DNA from: Beijerinckiaceae bacterium
Lineage (GTDB): Bacteria; Pseudomonadota; Alphaproteobacteria; Rhizobiales; Beijerinckiaceae
NCBI GenBank assembly: GCA_947455285.1
Contig: CANGOK010000107.1
Span: 1 to 10,072 of the forward strand
Direction of reading: 5' to 3'
Length of the DNA stretch: 10,072 bases
Part shown: piece by piece, positions 1 to 6,370 of the stretch
Layout: each line of letters starts with the position of its first letter
How positions within the stretch are numbered: the stretch's first letter is position 1
The notes under the pieces: model-generated
Told to the model about the DNA's origin: nothing
Database searches by the model: none
What the model saw: only the letters and a program-made list of their open reading frames with translations
Made by a program: the position numbers and the translations under genes

Positions 1-113
1 TGATCCTTCAGCACCGTGAAAGCGCCCTCGGAGCCCGGCACAACGACGGCCTCGACATCGCCCGCGAACAGAAGTCGCTCAGGCGAGACGAGTTCGAAGT
101 GGAAAGCAGCCAT
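1..113 (-). CDS. atpC: ATP synthase F1 subunit epsilon (partial, C-terminus outside window)
   Basis: Encodes the start of the epsilon subunit of the F1 sector, a central-stalk protein that contacts gamma and the c-ring and can inhibit ATP hydrolysis. Only the first 37 codons lie in the window. The translation begins MAAFHFELVSPERLLFAGDV and continues through a VVVPGSEGAFTVLKD stretch, the typical N-terminal beta-sandwich of epsilon (the LVSPE and PGxEG-F-VL pattern). The ATG is preceded by GGAG at 8 bases. It lies 29 bases downstream of the atpD stop, so it is the last visible gene of the atpHAGDC operon. The family identity is clear from both motif and position; nothing can be said about the C-terminal helical domain. 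Confidence 0.95.
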   Translation of the reverse strand, partial: MAAFHFELVSPERLLFAGDVEAVVVPGSEGAFTVLKD

Positions 114-142
114 TGGTCAATCTCCGGTGCGATTCGGCTCGA

Positions 143-1573
143 TCAGGCCGCTTCGGCGGCGAGGCGCTGGGCCTTCTCGATCGCTTCCTCGATGGTGCCG
201 ACCATGTAGAAGGCGGCCTCGGGGAGGTGATCGTACTTGCCTTCGACGAGGCCCTTGAAGCCCTTGATCGTGTCTTCGAGCGACACGAGCTTGCCGGGAG
301 CGCCAGTGAAGATTTCCGCCACATGGAAGGGCTGCGACAGGAAGCGCTCGATCTTGCGGGCGCGAGCGACCGCGATCTTGTCATCTTCCGACAGTTCGTC
401 CATGCCGAGAATGGCGATGATGTCCTGCAGGGCCTTGTAGCGCTGCAGCATCTGCTGCACCTGGCGGGCGACGGCGTAGTGCTCTTCGCCCACGATGATC
501 GGCGAAAGCATGCGCGAGGTGGAGTCGAGCGGATCCACTGCAGGATAAATGCCCTTTTCCGCGATCGAGCGCGACAGCACGGTCGTCGCGTCAAGATGGG
601 CGAAGGAGGTGGCGGGCGCGGGATCGGTCAAGTCGTCGGCGGGCACGTAAATGGCCTGGACCGAGGTGATCGAACCCTTGGTGGTGGTGGTGATGCGCTC
701 CTGCAGCATGCCCATGTCGGTGGCGAGGGTCGGCTGATAGCCCACCGCCGAAGGAATGCGGCCGAGAAGCGCGGACACTTCCGAACCCGCCTGCGTGAAG
801 CGGAAGATGTTGTCGACGAAGAAGAGCACGTCTTGGCCCTTGTCGCGGAAGTGCTCGGCGACGGTGAGGCCGGTCAGCGCGACGCGCGAACGGGCGCCCG
901 GAGGCTCATTCATCTGGCCATAGACGAGGGCGCACTTGGAGCCCGCGCCGCCGCCCTTCTGGTTCACGCCGCCTTCGATCATTTCGTGATAAAGGTCGTT
1001 GCCTTCACGGGTGCGCTCGCCGACGCCGGCGAACACGGAGTAACCGCCGTGGGCCTTCGCGACGTTGTTGATGAGCTCCATGATGAGCACGGTCTTGCCG
1101 ACGCCCGCGCCGCCGAAGAGGCCGATCTTGCCGCCCTTGGCGTAGGGAGCGAGCAGGTCGACGACCTTGATGCCCGTCACGAGAATCTGGGCTTCGGTGG
1201 ACTGCTCGGCGTAGCTGGGAGCAGGCTGATGGATCGCGCGGGTGGTTTCAGCGTCGACCGGGCCAGCTTCGTCAACGGGGTCGCCGATGACGTTGATGAT
1301 GCGGCCAAGCGTGCCATCGCCGACGGGGACCATGATGGGCGCGCCGGTGTCGTAAACGGGCTGGCCGCGAACGAGGCCTTCGGACGTGTCCATGGCGATG
1401 CAGCGCACGGAGTTTTCACCCAGATGCTGCGCCACTTCGAGAACGAGGCGGGCGCCCTGGTTGGTCGTCTCCAGCGCGTTGAAGATTTCCGGCAGGTGGT
1501 CTTCGAACTTCACGTCGACGACGGCGCCGATGACCTGGGTGATGCTGCCGGTGGCTTTGTGAGCGGTGGCCAT
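143..1573 (-). CDS. atpD: ATP synthase F1 subunit beta (catalytic)
   Basis: Catalytic subunit of F1-ATPase: it binds and interconverts ADP+Pi and ATP in the alpha3-beta3 hexamer on the cytoplasmic face of the membrane. Counting from the chosen start (476 residues), the Walker A motif GGAGVGKT is at 154-161, GERTREGND at 185-193, the FFVDNIFRFTQAG Walker B region near 251-263, and the DELSEDD loop that contacts the rotor at 392-398. The length is normal for the family. An ATG three codons upstream (1582) is also in frame, but the AGAGG at 1583-1587 is directly adjacent to it and 9 bases from the ATG at 1573. The MATAHKATGSITQVIGAVVDV start also matches other alphaproteobacterial beta subunits, so 1573 is preferred. 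Located 23 bases after atpG in the F1 operon. No unusual residues seen. Confidence 0.97.
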   Translation of the reverse strand: MATAHKATGSITQVIGAVVDVKFEDHLPEIFNALETTNQGARLVLEVAQHLGENSVRCIAMDTSEGLVRGQPVYDTGAPIMVPVGDGTLGRIINVIGDPVDEAGPVDAETTRAIHQPAPSYAEQSTEAQILVTGIKVVDLLAPYAKGGKIGLFGGAGVGKTVLIMELINNVAKAHGGYSVFAGVGERTREGNDLYHEMIEGGVNQKGGGAGSKCALVYGQMNEPPGARSRVALTGLTVAEHFRDKGQDVLFFVDNIFRFTQAGSEVSALLGRIPSAVGYQPTLATDMGMLQERITTTTKGSITSVQAIYVPADDLTDPAPATSFAHLDATTVLSRSIAEKGIYPAVDPLDSTSRMLSPIIVGEEHYAVARQVQQMLQRYKALQDIIAILGMDELSEDDKIAVARARKIERFLSQPFHVAEIFTGAPGKLVSLEDTIKGFKGLVEGKYDHLPEAAFYMVGTIEEAIEKAQRLAAEAA

Positions 1574-1582
1574 TTCGTTCAT

Positions 1583-1587
1583 CCTCT
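1583..1587 (-). promoter_or_regulatory. Shine-Dalgarno sequence that decides the atpD start
   Basis: AGAGG on the minus strand. It touches the upstream ATG at 1582 (no spacer) but is 9 bases from the ATG at 1573, which is normal spacing. This favours the shorter, 476-residue beta subunit. Confidence 0.6.
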
Positions 1588-1596
1588 GGACTACGG

Positions 1597-2475
1597 TCAG
1601 AGCGCTTCAGCGCCCGAGATGATTTCGATGAGTTCTTTGGTGATCATCGCCTGACGCGAGCGGTTGTAGATCTGCGTCTGCTTGCGGATCATGTCACCGG
1701 CGTTGCGCGTGGCGTTGTCCATGGCGCTCATGCGCGCGCCCTGTTCCGAAGCCGCGTTTTCGAGCAGCGCACGGAACACCTGCACCGATATGTTGCGGGG
1801 CAGGAGGGTGGTGAGAATTTCAGTCTCGTCCGGCTCGTAGTCATAAGCTGCGGCAGGCCCTGCGACAGCGGCCTGAGCGACCAGCTTGGCGGGGATCAAC
1901 TGCGCCGCAGTCGGGATCTGGGCGATCACCGAACGGAATCGAGAGTAGAAGAGCGTGCAGACGTCGAACTCGCCGGCCTCGAAGAGAGCGATGATCTTCT
2001 TGCCGATGGGATCGGCGTGTTCGAAGCCGATGGTGCGGATGGAGCGCATTTCGATCAGTTCGAGAATCTGTTTCTCAAACTGGCGACGGAGCAGATCGTA
2101 GCCCTTCTTGCCGACGCAGATGATCTTCACCGTCTTGCCCTGGCCCATGAGGCTCAGGGCGTGATCGCGAGCGAGGCGCGCGATCGACGAGTTGAAGGCG
2201 CCGCAAAGGCCGCGCTCGGCGGTGCAGACGAGCAGAAGATGCACGTCGTCCTTGCCGGAGCCCGCCAGAAGCGGAGGCGCAACAGCGCCCGGGCCGAAGC
2301 TCGAGCCGACATTGGCCAGCACGCTTTCCATGCGGTCCGCATAGGGGCGCGCCGACTCGGCGGCGCTCTGCGCGCGGCGCAGTTTGGCCGCGGCCACCAT
2401 TTGCATGGCCTTGGTGATCTTCTGCGTCGATTTGACGGAGGAGATCCGGTTTCGCAGATCCTTAAGCGAGGGCAT
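1597..2475 (-). CDS. atpG: ATP synthase F1 subunit gamma
   Basis: The rotor shaft of F1: its N- and C-terminal helices form a coiled coil through the alpha3-beta3 ring and couple c-ring rotation to catalysis. The 292-residue product begins MPSLKDLRNRISSVKSTQKI and continues TKAMQMVAAAKLRRAQ, the classic gamma N-terminal helix. It ends with the conserved C-terminal helix (about 249-292) containing MDNATRNAGDMI and NRSRQAMITKELIEIISGAEAL. The central Rossmann-like domain contains the usual RGLCGAFNSSI segment. Length is normal for alphaproteobacteria. GCGGAAG lies shortly upstream of the ATG as a modest ribosome binding site. It is 26 bases after atpA and directly precedes atpD, as expected for an F1 operon. 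Confidence 0.97.
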   Translation of the reverse strand: MPSLKDLRNRISSVKSTQKITKAMQMVAAAKLRRAQSAAESARPYADRMESVLANVGSSFGPGAVAPPLLAGSGKDDVHLLLVCTAERGLCGAFNSSIARLARDHALSLMGQGKTVKIICVGKKGYDLLRRQFEKQILELIEMRSIRTIGFEHADPIGKKIIALFEAGEFDVCTLFYSRFRSVIAQIPTAAQLIPAKLVAQAAVAGPAAAYDYEPDETEILTTLLPRNISVQVFRALLENAASEQGARMSAMDNATRNAGDMIRKQTQIYNRSRQAMITKELIEIISGAEAL

Positions 2476-2501
2476 GGGCTTCCGCTCTGGTCAGGGGCCG
2501 A

Positions 2502-4031
2502 TTAAGCGAAGGACTTCGCGTAGGTCTCCACGACGCTTTTCAGCTTCGCGCCATCCGCATCCGAAAGATCCTTCGAATTGCGGATGGAGGCGAGAAGATC
2601 AGCATGGCTGGTGCGCAGGAGCGTCAGCAGGCCGTCCTCGAACGCGCGCACCCGGTTGACCGGAATGCCGTCAAGATAGCCGTTCACGCCAGCGTAGATC
2701 ACGCAGCACTGCTCTTCCATGCCAAGCGGCGCGAACTGCGGCTGCTTGAGGAGTTCGGTCAGGCGCGCGCCGCGGTTCAGCAAGCGCTGGGTCACCGCGT
2801 CGAGATCGGAGCCGAACTGAGCGAAGGCGGCCATTTCACGATACTGGGCGAGCTCGCCCTTGATCTTGCCAGCAACCTTCTTGGTCGCCTTGGTCTGGGC
2901 GGACGAGCCGACGCGCGACACCGAGAGACCGACGTTCACCGCAGGACGGATGCCCTGATAGAACAGATCCGTCTCAAGGAAGATCTGGCCGTCGGTGATC
3001 GAGATCACGTTGGTGGGAATGTACGCCGACACGTCGTTGGCCTGGGTCTCGATGACCGGCAGAGCGGTCAGAGAACCGGCGCCGTTATCATCGTTCAGCT
3101 TAGCCGAACGCTCCAGCAGGCGGGAGTGGAGATAGAACACGTCGCCGGGATAGGCTTCGCGGCCTGGCGGGCGACGCAGCAGCAGCGACATCTGACGATA
3201 GGCGACAGCCTGCTTGGACAGATCGTCATACACGATCACGGCGTGCATGCCGTTGTCACGGAAGTATTCGCCCATGGCGCAGCCCGAGAAGGGCGCAAGG
3301 AACTGCATGGGGGCCGGATCGGACGCAGTGGCGGCGATGATGATCGAATATTCGAGCGCGCCGCGCTCTTCGAGCACCTTCACGAACTGGGCGACGGTGG
3401 AGCGCTTCTGGCCGACCGCGACATAGACGCAGTAAAGCTTCTGGCTCTCGTCCGAACCCTGATTGATCGACTTCTGGTTCAGGATCGTGTCGAGCGCGAT
3501 GGCGGTCTTGCCGGTCTGACGATCGCCGATGATCAACTCGCGCTGGCCGCGGCCGATCGGGATCAGCGCGTCGACGGCCTTGAGGCCGGTCGCCATGGGC
3601 TCATGCACCGACTTGCGGGGAATGATGCCGGGAGCCTTCACGTCCACGCGGGCGCGCTTTTCAGCGACGATCGGGCCCTTGCCGTCGATCGGGTTGCCGA
3701 GGGCGTCGACGACGCGGCCGAGCAGGCCACGACCGACAGGCACGTCCACGATGGCGCCGGTGCGCTTGACCGTCTGGCCTTCCTTGATGTCGCGGTCGGA
3801 ACCGAAGATCACGACACCAACATTGTCGGTTTCGAGGTTCAGCGCCATGCCGCGCGTGCCGTTCTCGAACTCGACCATTTCGCCCGCCTGGACGTTGTCG
3901 AGACCGTAGACGCGGGCGATGCCGTCGCCCACCGAGAGCACCTGGCCCACTTCCGTGACCTGAGCCTCGTTACCGAAGTTTGCGATCTCGTTCTTGAGGA
4001 TCGCAGAAATTTCTGCGGCGCGGATATCCAT
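2502..4031 (-). CDS. atpA: ATP synthase F1 subunit alpha
   Basis: Non-catalytic nucleotide-binding subunit of the F1 hexamer, which supplies the arginine finger to the catalytic beta sites. The 509-residue product has its N-terminal EISAILKNEI helix that contacts delta, the beta-barrel domain (about 25-95), Walker A GDRQTGKT at 169-176, and the VGLSVSRVGSSAQ segment with the predicted arginine finger R373. All key residues are present and length is normal. Its ATG overlaps the stop of atpH by one base (TGATG), and AAGAGG at 4039-4044, inside the last codons of atpH, is 7 bases upstream. This implies translational coupling between delta and alpha. It is the second gene of the F1 operon. Confidence 0.98.
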   Translation of the reverse strand: MDIRAAEISAILKNEIANFGNEAQVTEVGQVLSVGDGIARVYGLDNVQAGEMVEFENGTRGMALNLETDNVGVVIFGSDRDIKEGQTVKRTGAIVDVPVGRGLLGRVVDALGNPIDGKGPIVAEKRARVDVKAPGIIPRKSVHEPMATGLKAVDALIPIGRGQRELIIGDRQTGKTAIALDTILNQKSINQGSDESQKLYCVYVAVGQKRSTVAQFVKVLEERGALEYSIIIAATASDPAPMQFLAPFSGCAMGEYFRDNGMHAVIVYDDLSKQAVAYRQMSLLLRRPPGREAYPGDVFYLHSRLLERSAKLNDDNGAGSLTALPVIETQANDVSAYIPTNVISITDGQIFLETDLFYQGIRPAVNVGLSVSRVGSSAQTKATKKVAGKIKGELAQYREMAAFAQFGSDLDAVTQRLLNRGARLTELLKQPQFAPLGMEEQCCVIYAGVNGYLDGIPVNRVRAFEDGLLTLLRTSHADLLASIRNSKDLSDADGAKLKSVVETYAKSFA

Positions 4032-4594
4032 CAGCCGACCTCTTTCATGCGTGTGCGGATCGAGTTGAGTTTGGTCTTGAGCGAGCTGTCAATCATGCGC
4101 GACCCGAGCTTGACGACGATGCCGCCGATGATCTCAGGGTCCACCTTGACGGCGACGTCAACGGTTTTACCGCCAGCGACCTGCGAGAGGGCGCCCTTGA
4201 GCGCCTCGAGGTGTTCGGCGGCGAGCGGCTCGGCCACGGTGACTTCGGCATGCGTGACGCCGCGAGCGGCGTCGTGCAGCTTTCCGAAATCCTTCATCAT
4301 GTCGCCAATGGCGAACAGTCGGCGCTTCATGGCGACGAGCTTGATGAAATTGGCGGCGACGCCGGAAATTTCTGCGCGGGCGAAGAGGGCGTCGAGCGCC
4401 TTCACCTGCTCCTGCGAGGAGAATACGGGGCTGCGAACCAGACTCTTGAGGTCGGCGCTCTCCGCGATCATGGCGGCGAAACGCTGCAGGTCGGCGGCGA
4501 CCTTGTCGGTCGAGCCTTGCTCCTGCGCAAGCTGGAACAGGGCCTGGGCGTAACGCCCCGCCATGCCGGTTACGATCGCATCGTCTTTTGCCAC
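4031..4594 (-). CDS. atpH: ATP synthase F1 subunit delta
   Basis: Peripheral-stalk subunit (OSCP homologue) that caps the alpha3-beta3 hexamer and ties it to the b subunits. The 187-residue product has GRYAQALFQLA at 13-23, the conserved first-helix motif, and the C-terminal family signature DPEIIGGIVVKLGSRMIDSS at 152-171. The start is GTG (4592-4594): AGGGG sits 6 bases upstream, and the MAKDDAIVTGMAGRYA beginning fits the short leader usual before the GRYA motif in alphaproteobacteria. A start at the internal ATG just before AGRYA would remove that leader and lacks comparable support. It is the first gene of the F1 operon, with no tightly linked gene upstream on this strand, so the operon promoter should lie in 4595-5003. 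Confidence 0.96.
   Translation of the reverse strand: MAKDDAIVTGMAGRYAQALFQLAQEQGSTDKVAADLQRFAAMIAESADLKSLVRSPVFSSQEQVKALDALFARAEISGVAANFIKLVAMKRRLFAIGDMMKDFGKLHDAARGVTHAEVTVAEPLAAEHLEALKGALSQVAGGKTVDVAVKVDPEIIGGIVVKLGSRMIDSSLKTKLNSIRTRMKEVG
4039..4044 (-). promoter_or_regulatory. atpA ribosome binding site embedded in atpH
   Basis: AAGAGG on the minus strand, 7 bases upstream of the atpA ATG. It is formed by the last sense codons of atpH, whose TGA overlaps the atpA ATG. The arrangement suggests that ribosomes finishing atpH help start atpA. Confidence 0.6.
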
Positions 4595-4600
4595 AATCAG

Positions 4601-4605
4601 CCCCT
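4601..4605 (-). promoter_or_regulatory. Shine-Dalgarno sequence supporting the atpH GTG start
   Basis: AGGGG on the minus strand, 6 bases upstream of the GTG at 4592-4594. This spacing supports a non-ATG start for the first gene of the operon. Confidence 0.55.
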
Positions 4606-4975
4606 GGAACTGGCGAACTTCAGCAGGCGCGCCGCAAAGATTTGGTAGTCAGCCACTCTTTTTGAGATGGTTCACCGCCACGGCGAAAGCCGCAACCTCG
4701 ACGACATGCATGGGAACGAGGCCGAACAGGCGCGAACGCGCATCCGTCTCGAAGGCGGCCTCGACCTAACACATGGCTATTGGCCGCGCAACCCTGCCAA
4801 GCCTCCGATGATGGCTTTGCATCGCTACAGGCCATTGCGTCGGCTTGGTTATGAACTTTAACTTGACCTTTGTGGCGCTAAAACGCCAATGCAGCGAATT
4901 CGTTCCGTCCTTTCAAATACCATTTTTCATCGGCAGGGTGCTTGAGCTATGGTTAACACATAGACGCATGGAACC

Positions 4976-4989
4976 GCGGCTTTCGCCGC
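4976..4989 (+). repeat. Leader hairpin GCGGC-TTTC-GCCGC before the small gene
   Basis: A perfect 5-base-pair all-GC stem with a four-base loop. It ends two bases before the Shine-Dalgarno sequence (4992-4998) of the gene at 5004. It might influence ribosome access or simply reflect the high GC content. Visible directly in the sequence; any function is inferred. Confidence 0.35.
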
Positions 4990-4991
4990 CC

Positions 4992-4998
4992 AGAGGAG
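4992..4998 (+). promoter_or_regulatory. Strong ribosome binding site that sets the start of the small gene
   Basis: AGAGGAG, 5 bases upstream of the ATG at 5004. The open frame extends upstream to 4845 and has another in-frame ATG at 4968, but neither has such a site. This is the main reason for choosing the 108-residue product. Confidence 0.7.
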
Positions 4999-5003
4999 CC
5001 GAT

Positions 5004-5330
5004 ATGGCGAAGCGTTTTGGAGTTTTTCTGCTGGGGGCAGCCCTGATTTCGACCTTGATCCCAAAAAGGGCGAAACAGACCCCCGCCAAACCCGCGCGCC
5101 CCGCCCGCAAACCGCCCTATCGGCCGCTTTTCGCCCTGGTCCAGACGAGCCCGCAGGCGCTCGTGCTGGCGATCAGCGATTCCCGCGCCGATCTGGAAGC
5201 CGAGATGGCGGAGCTGAACGAGACCTGGAACCTCGAAGATATTCGCGAACAGAGCCAGAGCTATGAAATTCAGGCTGTCTGCCTGCTGCAGACGGCGCGC
5301 GACCCGTTCCGCAAGCTCACGGAAGCGTGA
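5004..5330 (+). CDS. Small hypothetical protein with hydrophobic N-terminus
   Basis: A 108-residue protein that I do not recognise. It starts MAKRFGVFLLGAALISTLIP: a short basic start and one hydrophobic stretch (about 5-19), either an uncleaved membrane anchor or a signal sequence, with no obvious AxA cleavage site. Residues 21-40 form a Lys/Arg/Pro/Ala-rich linker with a PAKPARPARKPP run. Residues 41-108 look like a small folded domain, with an acidic helix (about 60-86, DLEAEMAELNETWNLEDIRE) and a single Cys at 93. The start is fixed by AGAGGAG 5 bases upstream; the longer open frame from 4845 is not supported. It is divergent from the atp operon and convergent with gpsA, its TGA abutting the gpsA stop. 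The inferred arrangement is a short protein anchored to the inner membrane. The gene is probably real on the strength of the ribosome binding site and the non-overlapping fit between neighbours. Function unknown. Confidence 0.65.
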   Translation: MAKRFGVFLLGAALISTLIPKRAKQTPAKPARPARKPPYRPLFALVQTSPQALVLAISDSRADLEAEMAELNETWNLEDIREQSQSYEIQAVCLLQTARDPFRKLTEA

Positions 5331-6320
5331 TCAACCCTCAGCCTTCGAGGGCCGCGCCAGCAAAGCCTCGACCGCCGCATCGACGCTGATGCGGCCCGCC
5401 ACGATGGCGTCGACGCTCTGGGAAATGGGCATGTCGACACCCTTGGCCGCCGCCAGCTCCACCAGAACCGCCGCAGTGAAAGCGCCTTCGGCGAGCTTGC
5501 CGGGCCCCGACGCCTCGCCGCGCCCGATGGCGTATCCGAAGGAATAATTGCGCGACTGGGTCGATCCGCAGGTCAGAACGAGATCGCCAAGCCCCGAAAG
5601 TCCCATCAATGTGTCGGGCCTCGCCCCGCAGGCGCGGCCAAACCGGCTCAATTCCGCAAAGCCGCGCGCCACAAGCGCCGCGACTGCGCTCGCGCCAAGG
5701 CCTCGCCCCGCCGCTATGCCGCAGGCGATGGCGAGCACATTCTTGGCGGCGCCGCCGATCTCGACGCCCATCACATCGGTCGAATGGTAGAGCCGGAACG
5801 ATGGCGCGCTGAGGGCGCCCGCTATGGCCTGCGCGAGAGACTCTTCCTGCGCGGCGAGCGTCACTGCGGTGGGCAGGCCGCGCGACACATCGGCGGCGAA
5901 ACTGGGGCCGGACAGCACAGCTGCGGGGTTTTTGGGCAATGTCTGCGCCAATGCCTCGCTCATGAAAAGCCGCGTGCCGCGTTCGATGCCCTTCGAACAG
6001 AGCACAATGGGTTTGCCGGGCGCTACGAGACCGCCAAGGCGCATCGCCAGTTCACGAGTCGCCTGCGCGGGAACCACGGCCAGAAGGAGATCAGCGCTAG
6101 CGGCCTTGGCGAGATCAGCCTGCGGCGTCACGCCGTGCTCAAGCGCCACCCCCGGCAAGCGAGGATTTTCCCGGCTCTGGGCGATCTGCGCCATCTGGGC
6201 GGGATCCCGACCCCAAAGCGCGACTTCATGGCCCGCGCGCGCAGCCACATTGGCCAGCGCCGTACCCCAGGCCCCCGCGCCCAGAACAGAAACCGAGCCA
6301 AATCGCACCCTGCGCCTCAT
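5331..6320 (-). CDS. gpsA: Glycerol-3-phosphate dehydrogenase [NAD(P)+]
   Basis: Cytoplasmic enzyme reducing dihydroxyacetone phosphate to sn-glycerol 3-phosphate with NAD(P)H, the entry step to phospholipid synthesis. The 329-residue product has the N-terminal nucleotide-binding motif GAGAWGT at 14-20, CSKGIE at 108-113, LSGPSFA at 136-142, the GAAKN segment with predicted catalytic Lys193, and LSGLGDLVLTC at 241-251 followed by the RN pair at 257-258. Length is normal. The start is uncertain by four codons: the ATG at 6320 has only a weak upstream site, while an in-frame GTG four codons later has GAGG 6 bases upstream. It follows the PLD-like gene by 50 bases on the same strand and may be in one unit with it and tsaD. 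It is convergent with the small gene ending at 5330, with no intergenic base. Confidence 0.96.
   Translation of the reverse strand: MRRRVRFGSVSVLGAGAWGTALANVAARAGHEVALWGRDPAQMAQIAQSRENPRLPGVALEHGVTPQADLAKAASADLLLAVVPAQATRELAMRLGGLVAPGKPIVLCSKGIERGTRLFMSEALAQTLPKNPAAVLSGPSFAADVSRGLPTAVTLAAQEESLAQAIAGALSAPSFRLYHSTDVMGVEIGGAAKNVLAIACGIAAGRGLGASAVAALVARGFAELSRFGRACGARPDTLMGLSGLGDLVLTCGSTQSRNYSFGYAIGRGEASGPGKLAEGAFTAAVLVELAAAKGVDMPISQSVDAIVAGRISVDAAVEALLARPSKAEG
5374..5395. repeat. Perfect 8-bp inverted repeat inside the gpsA 3' end
   Basis: GCCGCATC and GATGCGGC separated by a six-base loop (GACGCT) make a stable hairpin. On the plus strand it lies 44 bases after the stop of the small gene and could stall or end rightward transcription, but no T-tract follows, so it is not a standard intrinsic terminator. 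On the minus strand it is simply coding sequence of gpsA near its C-terminus. Confidence 0.4.
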
Positions 6321-6370
6321 CAGTTAGTCCAACCTGACCCTATTCCACTTCGCTTCATGGGGAAACCTGT

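Larger units (their letters stand above)
4595..5003. other. Intergenic region between atpH and the divergent small gene
   Basis: About 409 bases with no convincing gene. The short open frames present on both strands have no family-like sequence and no good ribosome binding site. The region must hold the promoter of the leftward F1 operon and of the rightward small gene. I could not identify a strong sigma-70 pair for either. On the plus strand the best candidates are TTGACC at 4863-4868, with no good -10 at 17 bases, and a weak TTTTCA (4924-4929) / TATGGT (4948-4953) pair with an 18-base spacer. Two short perfect inverted repeats are visible: TGGCG/CGCCA at 4873-4888 (loop CTAAAA) and GCGGC/GCCGC at 4976-4989 (loop TTTC). 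Confidence 0.6.

Noticed and set aside
113..1654. A 513-residue open frame on the plus strand opposite atpD
   Set aside because: It is antisense to a certain ATP synthase gene, its translation is low in complexity and rich in Gly, Asp, His and Arg, and it has no family motifs. Long antisense frames are expected opposite highly codon-biased GC-rich genes.
2604..4553. A 649-residue open frame on the plus strand opposite atpA and atpH
   Set aside because: It is a shadow of two well-identified genes on the minus strand, with no recognisable domain and no ribosome binding site worth noting.
4620..4861. Short open frames on both strands in the atpH upstream gap
   Set aside because: The compositions look random, there are no good ribosome binding sites, and the two frames overlap each other on opposite strands.
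4873..4888. TGGCG-CTAAAA-CGCCA hairpin as a terminator
   Set aside because: The stem is only five base pairs, no T-tract follows on either strand, and no gene ends close to it.
4863..4891. TTGACC with CCAATG as a promoter for the small gene
   Set aside because: The -35 element is good but the -10 element at 17 bases matches poorly, and the TGGCG/CGCCA inverted repeat crosses the spacer; not strong enough to call.
4845..5003. A longer form (161 residues) of the small protein gene starting at 4845
   Set aside because: There is no ribosome binding site at 4845 or at the ATG at 4968, whereas AGAGGAG sits 5 bases before the ATG at 5004. The extra residues also precede what looks like an N-terminal anchor.
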